In this document: positions 20,973 through 29,792 of the stretch, in pieces
Numbering within the stretch: the first letter of the stretch is position 1
Layout: every line of letters begins with the position of its first letter
Notes under the pieces: generated by a model
The model's database searches: none
Told to the model about the DNA's origin: nothing
The model's input: the letters and a program-made list of their open reading frames with translations, nothing else
Translations under genes and position numbers: made by a program
Assembly (NCBI GenBank): GCA_024707405.1
Contig: JANPZU010000003.1
Span: 62,001 to 126,000, forward strand
Reading direction: 5' to 3'
Source of the DNA: Luteimonas sp.
GTDB taxonomy: Bacteria; Pseudomonadota; Gammaproteobacteria; Xanthomonadales; Xanthomonadaceae
Length of the DNA: 64,000 nucleotides

Positions 20973-23892
20973 GTTTCCTGCGCTTGGTGCCCGCGCCTTC
21001 CTTCACCGGGGGCGCGGGCCTGGGCCTTCCGAACAGGAAGCCCTGGCCGTAGGTACAGCCGAGGTCGGACAGCAGTTGGCGCTGCTGCTCGCTCTCGACG
21101 CCCTCGCCGATGGTGTCGATGCCCAATGTCCCCGCCAACGCGAGGATCGCACGCACCAGCGCAAGACTTTCGGCATGCATCTCGCCGTCGAGTCCCGCGA
21201 CGAAGCTCTGGTCGATCTTCAGCGCCTGGATGGGAAACCGGTGCAGGTACGACAAGGCAGAGAATCCCGTGCCGAAATCGTCCAGCAACGCCAGCACACC
21301 GTGGCTGCGCAGTGTCTTGAGGATGCGCAACGCACGCGGCGCGTCGTCAAGCAGCGCAACCTCGGTGATCTCGATGCGAAGGCGCTTCGGATCCACGCCG
21401 GCCTCCTCCAGCATCGACAGCAGGCGATCTGCGAAATCGTCGGCATGGAAGTGTCGTGGCGAGACGTTGATCGACACATAGCCTTCGTGGTGGTGCGCCA
21501 TCCAGTCGACGACGCGCCTGTAGAGCAGCCAGTCGACCTGTTCGATCAGGCCGCTGTCCTCGCCCACGCCGATGAATTCCGATGGCGGCAACGGCCCGTG
21601 CAGCTCGTGCTTCCAGCGCAGGAGCGCTTCGTGCCCGACCACGCTGCCGTCGCGCAGGCGCACGATCGGCTGGAAATGCGGTTCGAATGCATCGCGCTGG
21701 ATCGCACGGCGCAGGTCGGCCTCGAGGTCGAGCAGGCGCATCGCTTCGGCGCGCATTTCCTCGTCGAACAATTCGCTGCGGTCGCGGCCACGCGCCTTGG
21801 CGCGATACATCGCCGCATCGGCATCGCGCAGCAGTTCCTCGCCATGGCGATAGCGCGGCTGCCAGGTGGCGATGCCGATGCTGGCCGACGGAAACACCTC
21901 GCGCCCGGCCACCCACATCGAGCGTCCGAGCTTGCGCAGGATCCGCGCGGCGGCTTCCTCCGCCTGTGCCGGGGACTCGATGCGATCGATCAGCACGGAG
22001 AATTCGTCGCCACCCAGGCGCGCGACCATGTCGTCGTGGTCGATGGCGCTGGCGATGCGACGACCGATCTCCACCAGCATCGCGTCGCCCGCCGCGTGCC
22101 CGAGGCTGTCGTTGACCAGCTTGAAGCGATCCAGGTCGAGGAACAGCACCGCGAACGGCGGGTGTCCGGGCTCGTGCATGGCCGCCAGGGACTGGTCGAG
22201 GCGATCGACCAGGTGCACCCGGTTCGGCAAGCCGGTCAGGTGGTCGTGACGCGCCTGGTGGGTCAGGCGTTGCTCGGCGCGCACGCGCTCGCCGATCTGC
22301 GAACGCAACTCGCGGTTTGCGCGCTCGAGTTCCTGCGTCCGCGCCTCGACCCTGAATTCCAGTTCGGCATGCGCGGCCTTGAGCACTTCCTGCGCGCGCT
22401 TGCGCGCAAGTGCGCCGTCGATGTGATGGGCGACGAAGGTCAGCAATTCCTGGTCGGCCTGGCTGAACGCAATATCGGAGGTGTAGCTCTGCACCGCGAT
22501 CACCCCGACCGGCACGCCGTCCCGGGTGAGCGGCACGCCCAGCCAGCAGTGCGCCAGTGCGCCGCGGCTGCGCACCCGGCCTTCAGATTCGAGGGCCGTG
22601 ATCGTATCGCGCGTGGCCAGCACCGGCTTGCCGCTGGCCAGCACGAACTCGCTCAATCCCTTGGCCAGGCGGCGCGGGCGGCGCACCTGGTCGCGCTCGT
22701 CGACCGAATACGGGAATTCGATCTGCGTCCCGTCGTCGTTGAGCATGGCGATGTAGAAATTCTTCGCGAACAGCAGCTCGCCGATGACGGCATGCAGGTC
22801 GGCGTAGAACTTCTCCACGCTACCGGCCATGACCGACATTTCGTTGATGCGGAACAAGGCCCGTTGCAGGCGTTCGGCACGCTCGCGCTCGACGATCTCG
22901 GCCTCAAGCACGCGGTTGGCCTGCTGCAGTTCCCGCGTGCGCAAGTCGACGCGGCGCTCCAACTCCTCCTGTTCGCGCTTGCGGTCGAGCGCGGTGAGGA
23001 TGTGCTGTGCCACGAACTCGAGCAGCGCGCGGTCTTCGTGGCTGTAGCGCGAAGGCCGGTCGTAGCTCTGCACCACGATCGCGCCGCACACCCGGCCCTC
23101 GCGGCGCATCGGCACGCCCAGCCAGTCGGCGCTGTCGGGACCGTGCGCGGAGTCCTTGGTCACGCCCAGTTGCCGGCGCACGGCAGCCGATGGCCCGAGC
23201 AGGGGATGCCCGTGGCGCAGCATGGCCACGGTCAGGCTGTTGGGCATCTCCGACACTGGGATGTCCTGGTCGGGCTGCGCGACCCATGGGTCGCGTTCGT
23301 CGGCGAAATAGATGAAGCGCAGGGTCTCGCGGACATCGTCGTACAGCACGATGTAGAAATTCTCCGCCGGCATCAGCGTGCCGACGATGGCGTGGATGCG
23401 CCCGAGCACCTCGCGCATGTCGAGCGACGAACTCGACAGGTCGGCGATCTCGTACAAGGCCTGGCGGAGGCGTTCGGAACGGCGCAGCGATTCGATGCGC
23501 TGCAATGCCAGCGCATTGCGCAGCGTCGAAGCCACCATCGCGCGCGCCAGCACCAGCCAGCCGTCGCGCACGGCGCCGGGCAGGTCGCGCCCCGGCTGCG
23601 CGACGATCGCCACCCGCCCGCGGCCTTCGCTCCAGGCATCCTCGATGTGCATGCCCCGCAGCGGCAGGCGTCCCGGCCCGTGCTGCAGCAGCGCCGCCAC
23701 CATCTCCCGCAGCGACGATGCCCCTTGTCCATCGTGGCTGCTGGTACCCGTCCCCAGCAAGGGATCGTCCCAGGCGACAGCCACGGTGGAGCCGGCCGGC
23801 AAGGCCTCGGCCAGCTGCTCCGCGAGCGACGCTAGGTCGTCGGAAGCGCTGGCCGCCTCCGCGGACTGTCGTTCGATCGCAGGCGCCGTCAC
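20953..23892 (-). CDS. Dual-GAF GGDEF-EAL protein (c-di-GMP synthesis/degradation)
   Basis: The product is 979 residues, cytoplasmic (no signal or membrane helix). Two sensor modules repeat: coiled-coil plus GAF at about 130-300 and again at 330-495, with matching phrases (AENFYIVLYDD / AKNFYIAMLNDD; ADWLGVPMRREG / HCWLGVPLTRDG). A further coiled coil leads to the GGDEF domain with intact GGDEF at 627-631. The allosteric RxxD I-site is absent (DHDD in its place). The EAL domain has EALLRW (755-760), INVSPRHF, EITE, LLDDFGTGFS, KIDQSF and GEGVE, all the catalytic residues. Both activities could exist, switched by whatever the GAF pair senses. The 3' end overlaps the VWA gene by 20 bases. Confidence 0.93.
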   Translation of the reverse strand: MTAPAIERQSAEAASASDDLASLAEQLAEALPAGSTVAVAWDDPLLGTGTSSHDGQGASSLREMVAALLQHGPGRLPLRGMHIEDAWSEGRGRVAIVAQPGRDLPGAVRDGWLVLARAMVASTLRNALALQRIESLRRSERLRQALYEIADLSSSSLDMREVLGRIHAIVGTLMPAENFYIVLYDDVRETLRFIYFADERDPWVAQPDQDIPVSEMPNSLTVAMLRHGHPLLGPSAAVRRQLGVTKDSAHGPDSADWLGVPMRREGRVCGAIVVQSYDRPSRYSHEDRALLEFVAQHILTALDRKREQEELERRVDLRTRELQQANRVLEAEIVERERAERLQRALFRINEMSVMAGSVEKFYADLHAVIGELLFAKNFYIAMLNDDGTQIEFPYSVDERDQVRRPRRLAKGLSEFVLASGKPVLATRDTITALESEGRVRSRGALAHCWLGVPLTRDGVPVGVIAVQSYTSDIAFSQADQELLTFVAHHIDGALARKRAQEVLKAAHAELEFRVEARTQELERANRELRSQIGERVRAEQRLTHQARHDHLTGLPNRVHLVDRLDQSLAAMHEPGHPPFAVLFLDLDRFKLVNDSLGHAAGDAMLVEIGRRIASAIDHDDMVARLGGDEFSVLIDRIESPAQAEEAAARILRKLGRSMWVAGREVFPSASIGIATWQPRYRHGEELLRDADAAMYRAKARGRDRSELFDEEMRAEAMRLLDLEADLRRAIQRDAFEPHFQPIVRLRDGSVVGHEALLRWKHELHGPLPPSEFIGVGEDSGLIEQVDWLLYRRVVDWMAHHHEGYVSINVSPRHFHADDFADRLLSMLEEAGVDPKRLRIEITEVALLDDAPRALRILKTLRSHGVLALLDDFGTGFSALSYLHRFPIQALKIDQSFVAGLDGEMHAESLALVRAILALAGTLGIDTIGEGVESEQQRQLLSDLGCTYGQGFLFGRPRPAPPVKEGAGTKRRKLSRKPR

Positions 23893-24098
23893 ATCGTTCT
23901 CACTGTTCCCCGGGAAACCTAACGTGAATCGCGCCCGGAACAGGCAAACCCCGCCGCGGGGCGACGCCCGTTACTCCCTGCATGGCCGCCAACCCCGCCC
24001 TTTCCCGCTCCCCCATGCCGGCCCGGAGCCGCCGGTCGGGCCGCTTGCCGCGCGTTGCCGGCTTCACGGCGTCGGCATCACCCCTTACCCTGACATCC

Positions 24099-24674
24099 AT
24101 GGACGATGGGGTCGACACCGGGACAGGCATCAGCGACGAGTCGCTGATGCTGGGCTGGGTGTCCGGCGACGCGAGCGCCTTCGAGGAACTCTATGGCCGC
24201 CATCGCCAACGCCTCTACCGCTTCCTGCTACGGCAACTGCGCGACAACGCGCTGGCCGACGAATTGTTCCAGGACGTCTGGCAGAAGGTGATCGCCGCAC
24301 GCGAGGGCTGGCGGCCGGAAGCGGCCTTCGCCACCTGGCTGTACCGGATCGCGCACAACCGCCTGGCCGATCACTGGCGCGCACTGCAGCACCGTCCGCC
24401 GGCACCGGACAACGCTGACGAACGCACCGAGCGCGTCCCGGATCCGGACACGCCGGAACGCCAGTTGTCGGATTTCGAGCAACGCCGCCGCCTGCAACTG
24501 GCGCTGGACGAATTGCCCGCCGAGCAACGGGAAGTGATCCTGCTGCGGCTGGAACAGGAACTGACGCTGGAGGAAATCGGAGAGGTCACCGGCGTCGGCC
24601 GGGAAACCGTGAAATCGCGCCTGCGCTACGCCATGGACAAGCTGCGCGCAAAACTGGGAACCGTCGCCGCATGA
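24099..24674 (+). CDS. ECF-type RNA polymerase sigma factor
   Basis: The 191-residue product has sigma region 2 (DASAFEELYGRHRQRLYRFL, ADELFQDVWQKV) with the -10 recognition segment FATWLYRIAHNRLADHWR, and region 4 (LPAEQREVILLRLEQELTLEEIGEVTGVGRETVKSRLRYAMDKL). The ATG at 24099 (MDDGVDTG) was chosen; the longer frame begins 39 codons earlier with low-complexity Arg/Ser residues. The stop overlaps the start of the next gene (ATGA, 24671-24674), the usual layout for a sigma factor and its anti-sigma factor. It is distinct from the RpoE-like factor at 43 kb. Target genes are unknown. Confidence 0.93.
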   Translation: MDDGVDTGTGISDESLMLGWVSGDASAFEELYGRHRQRLYRFLLRQLRDNALADELFQDVWQKVIAAREGWRPEAAFATWLYRIAHNRLADHWRALQHRPPAPDNADERTERVPDPDTPERQLSDFEQRRRLQLALDELPAEQREVILLRLEQELTLEEIGEVTGVGRETVKSRLRYAMDKLRAKLGTVAA

Positions 24675-25705
24675 ACACCCGCGACCACGAACCGCTGACG
24701 CCTGAAGAGCGCGAACTCGCCCAGCGCCTTTCGCGCCTGGGCGGGCACGCCGAACCTTCGGCCGCGCTGGACGCGAAGATCCTCGCTGCCGCGCGCAGCG
24801 CCGTGCAGCCGAAGCCACGCAGGCTGCAATCGCGCTGGCCGTTGGGCGTGGGCATCGCCGCGTCGCTCGCGCTCGCGGTCGGCGTGGCCTGGCAATTGCG
24901 TCCGATGCCCGGGACGGAGGCCGTGCCTGCCCCCAGTGAGTCTGATGTCGCCGCGATCCTGCAAATCGAACCCCCCGCCGCGGATACCACGCAGCCCCCC
25001 GCACTGCGGGAAGCCGTGGTCGCGCCCCCGCCCGACGAAGCCGCGGATGCGCCGGCGATGCCGGCCATCGAAGCGCCGCATGAGCCAGCACCGCAAACGC
25101 GCGCCGTGCAGGAAGACGACGCCCGCCAGACGCTGCGTTACGCACCGGCCCCCACGCGCGTGGAGGCTCCCGTCGTCTTCGACGATCCGGCTCCCGTGCA
25201 GCCACCGCCACCCGCACCGCCCGCACCACCGCCCCCTCCTGCCACGGCAGCGCCCGCCAGCAGTGCGATGCCGACGCCTGTCTTCGTCCCGTCGCCGCCC
25301 GCCGAAGCCGCACTGGCCGAGGCACGGTCACGCGAAGAGGCCCGATCCCGTGAACAGGCGCAGCAGGCACGCAAGGCCGAGAGTGCCGCCGCCATGCGCG
25401 CCAGCCAGGCGAGCGAAGCGGAGTCGCTGGACAGGGTGATGGTGACCGGCTCACGCATGGGCCGGACACGCGCCGCCTCTGCCAACCGAGCCGACCAGTC
25501 CCGCGACACCCAAGATTCCGCGCTCGGCGAACAACCGCCGGCATCGTTCTCCACGCCCGCCGCGCGCGATGCGTGGCTGCAGCGCATCCGCGAATTGGTG
25601 AGCGAAGGCGACCTAGACGGTGCCCGGGAAAGCCTGCGCGAATTCCGTCGCCGCCATCCCGACCACGCCGTGCCCGAAGACCTGAAGGCACTGCTGGACG
25701 AATGA
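24671..25705 (+). CDS. Putative membrane anti-sigma factor with proline-rich periplasmic region
   Basis: The 344-residue product has a cytoplasmic N-terminus of about 50 residues, one membrane helix (WPLGVGIAASLALAVGVAWQL, 56-76), then a long low-complexity region of Pro, Ala and Glu ([15 protein letters not shown] at 178-191) with Arg/Glu-rich coiled-coil (213-245). Next comes SLDRVMVTGSRMGR (252-265), and the C-terminal 50 residues look like a small helical domain (RDAWLQRIRELVSEGDLDGARESL). Coupling to the ECF sigma gene suggests an anti-sigma factor, though I do not see the ZAS zinc motif. The VTGSR motif is shared with the VWA lipoprotein at 19 kb. A role in sensing an envelope signal is inference. 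Confidence 0.75.
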   Translation: MNTRDHEPLTPEERELAQRLSRLGGHAEPSAALDAKILAAARSAVQPKPRRLQSRWPLGVGIAASLALAVGVAWQLRPMPGTEAVPAPSESDVAAILQIEPPAADTTQPPALREAVVAPPPDEAADAPAMPAIEAPHEPAPQTRAVQEDDARQTLRYAPAPTRVEAPVVFDDPAPVQPPPPAPPAPPPPPATAAPASSAMPTPVFVPSPPAEAALAEARSREEARSREQAQQARKAESAAAMRASQASEAESLDRVMVTGSRMGRTRAASANRADQSRDTQDSALGEQPPASFSTPAARDAWLQRIRELVSEGDLDGARESLREFRRRHPDHAVPEDLKALLDE

Positions 25706-26292
25706 GCGTCGACACACTGGCCGCGCGCACCACGCACGCCATCGAGGTCAAGCACAGTCGCTTCATCGCGCATGCCGCGCCGGTGGCAACGCCCGCCGAA
25801 GCGATGGTCTTCCTGAAAGACGTCGAAGTCCGCGACGCCACGCACAACTGCTGGGCGTGGCGGATCGGTGGCGACTATCGTTCCAGCGATGACGGCGAAC
25901 CGGCCGGCACGGCCGGGCGGCCGATCCTGGCGGCCATCGACGGACAAGGCTTCGATCGGGTGATGGTGGTGGTGACACGCTGGTACGGCGGCATCAAGCT
26001 CGGCGCGGGCGGACTGGTGCGCGCCTACGGCGGCGCCGCGGCGGAATGCCTGCGGCTGGCCGAACGCATGCCCATCGTCGAAACGACGCTGCTGTCGCTG
26101 CACGTCGCCTTCGACGACCTCGGCGTGGTGCACCACCTGTTGCCCGGCTTCGGCGCACAGCGGCTGGACGAAGGATTCGACGCGGACGGTGCACGGATCG
26201 CCATCGAACTGCCGGCCACCGAGGTCGAAGGCTTGAAATCGCGGCTGCGCGATGCCACCCGTAACCGGATCCGTTTCGGCGACAATAGCTGA
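25702..26292 (+). CDS. YigZ/IMPACT-family protein
   Basis: The 196-residue product has the UPF0029 N-terminal domain with the family signature: KHSRFIAHAAPV, HNCWAWRI, SSDDGEPAGTAGRPIL and VVVTRWYGGIKLGAGGLVRAYGGA. A second small domain (from about residue 125) completes it. Members are related to eukaryotic IMPACT and bacterial YigZ; a translation or stress role is suggested but the reaction is not known. The ATG at 25702 overlaps the stop of the anti-sigma gene (ATGA), so it belongs to that operon. The stop overlaps the ABC start by one base. Confidence 0.88.
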   Translation: MSVDTLAARTTHAIEVKHSRFIAHAAPVATPAEAMVFLKDVEVRDATHNCWAWRIGGDYRSSDDGEPAGTAGRPILAAIDGQGFDRVMVVVTRWYGGIKLGAGGLVRAYGGAAAECLRLAERMPIVETTLLSLHVAFDDLGVVHHLLPGFGAQRLDEGFDADGARIAIELPATEVEGLKSRLRDATRNRIRFGDNS

Positions 26293-28082
26293 TGGCTTTC
26301 ACTCCAGATCCGCACGCCCGCGCGGACAGCACTTCTCCGCCCGAACCCAAGGCGCGCATCGGCTCGTTGCGCACCCTGTGGCCGTTCGTCATGCGCCACA
26401 AGGGTTTGTTCGTGGCCTGGCTGCTCGCACTCGCCGCCTCGTCCACGGCCACGCTGAGCCTGCCGGTCGCGGTGCGCTACATGATCGACCGCGGCTTCAC
26501 CAGCGGCAGCAACATCGATGCCGCGTTCGCCCTGCTCTTCCTGGTCACGCTGGCGCTGGCCTTCGCCACCGCGGCGCGCTTCTTCTTCGTCTCGCTGCTG
26601 GGCGAACGCGTGGTCGCCGACCTGCGCAACCGCTTCTACTCGCATCTCATCGGCCTCGACCAGGCCTTCTTCGAGAAGAACCGCAGCGGCGAACTGGTCT
26701 CGCGGCTCAGCGCCGACACGGAGCTGTTGCGCAGCGTGGTCGGCTCGACCATGTCGGTCGCGATCCGCAGCGTGGTGATGGTGCTGGGCAGCATGGCGAT
26801 GCTGGTGGTCACCAGCCCGCGCCTGGCGGCGTGGACGCTGGTCGGCATCCCGCTGTTCGTGCTGCCTCTGGTGCTGGGTGGACGACGGCTGGAGAAGATC
26901 TCGCGCCAGAGCCAGGATCGCGTGGCCGATGCCAACACGCTGGCCGCCGAATCGCTGGGCGCGATCCGTACCGTGCAGGCGCACGCGCGCGAGCCTTACG
27001 AACGCGGCCGCTTCGCCGACGCGGTGGCATTGTCCGTCGCCACCGCGCGCCGCCGCATCGGTGTGCAGTCGCTGGTCACGGCGGTCGCGATTTCGCTGAT
27101 CTTCGGTGCGATCACGCTGGTGCTGTGGTCGGGCGCGCACGACGTGATCGCAGGGCGCATGAGCGCCGGCACGCTGGGCCAGTTCGTGCTGTACGCACTG
27201 TTCGGCGCCGGATCGGTCGGGGCGCTGGCCGAAGTCTGGAATGAACTGCAGCGCGCGGCCGGCGGCATGGGCCGGATCAGCGAATTGCTGGAAGAACGCA
27301 ACGGCATCGCCGCACCGACGCATCCGGCAGCATTGCCCAGCCCACTGCGCGGCGAACTGCGCTTCGACGCGGTGTCGTTCCATTACCCCACGCGCCCGGA
27401 CGCGCCCGCGCTGGAAGGCTTCGACCTGCATGTCGCACCCGGCGAAACCGTCGCCCTGGTCGGCCCCTCCGGCGCCGGCAAGAGCACCGTGTTCGCGATG
27501 CTGCTGCGTTTCCACGACCCGCAATCGGGGCACATTGCCATCGACGGCGTCGACATCGACACGCTCGACCCGGCGCAACTGCGCGAAGCCATCGCGCTGG
27601 TACCGCAACAGCCGGCGATCTTCGCCGCCAGCGCGCGCGACAACATACGCTATGGCCGCCTGGAAGCCAGCGACGATGACATCGCCGCCGCCGCGAAATC
27701 CGCCGAGGCGCACGAATTCATCAGTGCCCTCCCCGCCGGCTACGACGAGCAACTGGGCGAACGCGGCGCGCGACTCTCCGGCGGCCAGCAACAGCGCATC
27801 GCCATCGCCCGCGCCCTGCTCAAGGATGCCCCGATCCTGCTGCTGGACGAGGCCACCTCCGCGCTCGATGCACAGAGCGAACGTGCGGTGCAGACCGCGT
27901 TCGAACACCTCATGGAAGGCCGCACCACGCTGGTCATCGCACACCGCCTCGCCACAATCCTCAAGGCAGACCGCATCGTGGTGATGGACAAGGGCCGCAT
28001 CGTCGCGCAGGGCACGCACGCCGAACTGCTGGCACAGGGTGGCCTTTACGCCGAACTGGCACGGCTGCAGTTCATCGACTGA
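26292..28082 (+). CDS. ABC exporter with fused membrane and ATP-binding domains (MsbA/ABCB-like)
   Basis: The 596-residue half-transporter has six membrane helices in the first 320 residues and a cytoplasmic ATPase domain after residue 350. ATPase motifs are complete: Walker A VGPSGAGKST, Q-loop VPQQPAIFAA, signature RLSGGQQQRIAIARAL, Walker B PILLLDEATSALD and switch His in IAHRLATI. It should work as a homodimer. MsbA-type lipid export or drug efflux are both possible; the helix region does not separate them. It is the last gene of the sigma/anti-sigma/YigZ string, its ATG sharing one base with the YigZ stop (TGATG at 26290-26294). Confidence 0.88.
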   Translation: MAFTPDPHARADSTSPPEPKARIGSLRTLWPFVMRHKGLFVAWLLALAASSTATLSLPVAVRYMIDRGFTSGSNIDAAFALLFLVTLALAFATAARFFFVSLLGERVVADLRNRFYSHLIGLDQAFFEKNRSGELVSRLSADTELLRSVVGSTMSVAIRSVVMVLGSMAMLVVTSPRLAAWTLVGIPLFVLPLVLGGRRLEKISRQSQDRVADANTLAAESLGAIRTVQAHAREPYERGRFADAVALSVATARRRIGVQSLVTAVAISLIFGAITLVLWSGAHDVIAGRMSAGTLGQFVLYALFGAGSVGALAEVWNELQRAAGGMGRISELLEERNGIAAPTHPAALPSPLRGELRFDAVSFHYPTRPDAPALEGFDLHVAPGETVALVGPSGAGKSTVFAMLLRFHDPQSGHIAIDGVDIDTLDPAQLREAIALVPQQPAIFAASARDNIRYGRLEASDDDIAAAAKSAEAHEFISALPAGYDEQLGERGARLSGGQQQRIAIARALLKDAPILLLDEATSALDAQSERAVQTAFEHLMEGRTTLVIAHRLATILKADRIVVMDKGRIVAQGTHAELLAQGGLYAELARLQFID

Positions 28083-28161
28083 CGCCCCGCGGCTTGCACC
28101 GGGGAAAGTGCGCCCCGTGATGACGGCATGGTCTTGTCGACCACACGCCTGTCATCAGCAT

Positions 28162-29421
28162 TCACCACGCTCCTGTCGTCGGTTCCCTGCGCCGGGCAAG
28201 GTACTCGCCAAGCGCATCGAGGAATCCGGCCTCCAGTTCCAGCGAACCGAACAGCCCGACTTGCGTGCCGCTCAGCACGCGCAGCATGTGCGTCCCGGCG
28301 AACGGCAGCCTGCCGGCGGGCCGCAAGGTCACGTCACGCAACCTGGCGACGGTGTCGCGCTCGGACTGGAACATCGGCGTCAGCCAGCGGCTCCACGCCT
28401 GGTAGATGGCGACATGGCGACGCCGCGAACGCTGGTACGCGGCCAGCGCATCGTCGATGCCGGGATTAGCACGCAATGCGTCCGACAAAGCCATCGCATC
28501 CATCAATGCCATGTTGACGCCCTGTCCAAGCTGCGGGCTCATCGAATGCGCGGCATCGCCCACCAACACGGCATGGCCACGGTGCCATTGGCCGAGCACG
28601 GCATCGCGGTACTGCGCACGCGCGAGCAGCGATGCGTCCTGGATCCGCGAGACGAGCGGCGCGATCTCCGGCCACAATGCCTCCACCTCGTGCTTCCAGC
28701 CTTCCAGTCCCTGCGCCTGCCATTGCGCGAATGCTGCAACGGGCAAGCTCCAGAAGAAACTCAACATGGGCGTGTCGGCACCCGGCCGCGTACCGACCGG
28801 CAGCAGGCCGATCATCTTCCGCGCGGCCACGTAGCGTTGGCGCAACTCGCACAGGTGCGGCCAGTCGCCACGCGGCAGCAAGCACCACAACGCGCCCCAT
28901 GGATACGGCGCATCCAGTCTCACGCGCCCCACCTGCGCGCGCAGCTGCGAGGCGGCGCCATCGGCGACCACGACGAGGTCGTAACGGCCATGGCGGATGC
29001 CGTCCGCATCGACCAGCGTCCTGCCTTCGTCCACGACATCGACGATCCGCACGCCCGCGCGGACAGTGGCATGCCCGGGGTTGGCGTCGGCGAGGATCGA
29101 GAACAACGCCCCACGCTGCATGCCGATCCCGGCCAACCGCGGGTCGAGCCCGTCGTAACGCATGTCCATCACCGCACGCCCGCAGCGGGCATCGCCGTAC
29201 AGCCGATCGACCACGGCTCCATGCGCCAGCACCCGTGGCAGCAAGCCCATGCGCCACAACACCTGCAGGCCACTGGGCTGCAACAGGAATCCCGCGCCGA
29301 CCGGGCCGGGCACGGGCACGCGCTCGAACACCTCCACAGCGTGCCCGTCGCGCGACAACAGCGTGGCCACGCATTGCCCGGCCGTGCCGTAGCCCACGAC
29401 GGCGACATGCAGCCGCCTCAT
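28162..29421 (-). CDS. FAD-dependent aromatic monooxygenase-type protein
   Basis: The 419-residue flavoprotein has the PHBH fold. It begins with the dinucleotide-binding MRRLHVAVVGYGTAGQCVATLLSRDG, has a DG-type motif (YDLVVVADGAASQLRAQ) and the FAD-ribityl motif VLVGDAAHSMSPQLGQGVNMALMDAMAL. These mark class A monooxygenases that hydroxylate phenolic or ring substrates with NAD(P)H. It could also be a UbiH-like quinone hydroxylase, but the neighbours give no support. The ATG at 29421 was chosen over an upstream in-frame start because the fold begins there. A terminator of the cspA-like gene lies just upstream, so it has its own promoter. Confidence 0.82.
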   Translation of the reverse strand: MRRLHVAVVGYGTAGQCVATLLSRDGHAVEVFERVPVPGPVGAGFLLQPSGLQVLWRMGLLPRVLAHGAVVDRLYGDARCGRAVMDMRYDGLDPRLAGIGMQRGALFSILADANPGHATVRAGVRIVDVVDEGRTLVDADGIRHGRYDLVVVADGAASQLRAQVGRVRLDAPYPWGALWCLLPRGDWPHLCELRQRYVAARKMIGLLPVGTRPGADTPMLSFFWSLPVAAFAQWQAQGLEGWKHEVEALWPEIAPLVSRIQDASLLARAQYRDAVLGQWHRGHAVLVGDAAHSMSPQLGQGVNMALMDAMALSDALRANPGIDDALAAYQRSRRRHVAIYQAWSRWLTPMFQSERDTVARLRDVTLRPAGRLPFAGTHMLRVLSGTQVGLFGSLELEAGFLDALGEYLARRREPTTGAW

Positions 29422-29440
29422 CCGCAGCGATCCGGGCAAG

Positions 29441-29463
29441 AAAAACCCCGCCATGGGCGGGGT
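29441..29463 (-). terminator. Rho-independent terminator of the cold-shock gene
   Basis: On the minus strand ACCCCGCC-CAT-GGCGGGGT is followed by TTTTCTTG. A strong 8-base-pair stem with a T tract starts about 25 bases after the stop of the cold-shock gene. Confidence 0.85.
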
Positions 29464-29488
29464 CTGGAAATCCCAGCAAGGGTCATCG

Positions 29489-29695
29489 TCAGGCGACCGG
29501 CGTCACCCCTGCCGCCTGTGCGCCCTTCGGACCCTGCGTGACTTCGTACTGCACGCGCTGGCCTTCCTGCAGACTGCGGAAGCCCTTGGAGTCGATCGCG
29601 GAAAAGTGGACGAATACGTCCGAACTGCCGTCTTCGGGTGCGATGAACCCGAACCCCTTGGCGTCGTTGAACCACTTCACAGTGCCGTATTGCAT
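29489..29695 (-). CDS. Cold-shock-domain protein (CspA family)
   Basis: This 68-residue single cold-shock domain binds single-stranded RNA and DNA. The RNP1 motif KGFGFI and RNP2 VFVHFSAI are present within [20 protein letters not shown] and [14 protein letters not shown]. The C-terminus ([19 protein letters not shown]) is normal. It is monocistronic: a promoter at 29764-29792 gives a leader of about 60 bases and a hairpin terminator follows. Whether it is cold-induced or constitutive cannot be judged; the leader is short for a cold-induced CspA. Confidence 0.95.
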   Translation of the reverse strand: MQYGTVKWFNDAKGFGFIAPEDGSSDVFVHFSAIDSKGFRSLQEGQRVQYEVTQGPKGAQAAGVTPVA

Positions 29696-29763
29696 GAGTC
29701 GTCGAACCTCGTGTGGATGCGATGTGCACGCACGGGGTGCAAGGTTCCCGGGCGCACCGCCCG

Positions 29764-29792
29764 AGTATGCAAAGCGCCGCGGGCACTTGCAA
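29764..29792 (-). promoter_or_regulatory. Promoter of the cold-shock gene
   Basis: On the minus strand TTGCAA (29792-29787) and CATACT (29769-29764) are separated by exactly 17 bases, a good sigma-70 promoter. Transcription would start near 29757, about 62 bases before the ATG. The element begins next to the last codon of the thioinosine phosphorylase gene. Confidence 0.65.

Noticed and set aside
20800-23835. 1011-codon open frame on the plus strand
   Set aside because: It is an antisense shadow of the GGDEF-EAL gene; its product is rich in Arg, His and Gln with no domain, whereas the minus frame has complete catalytic motifs.
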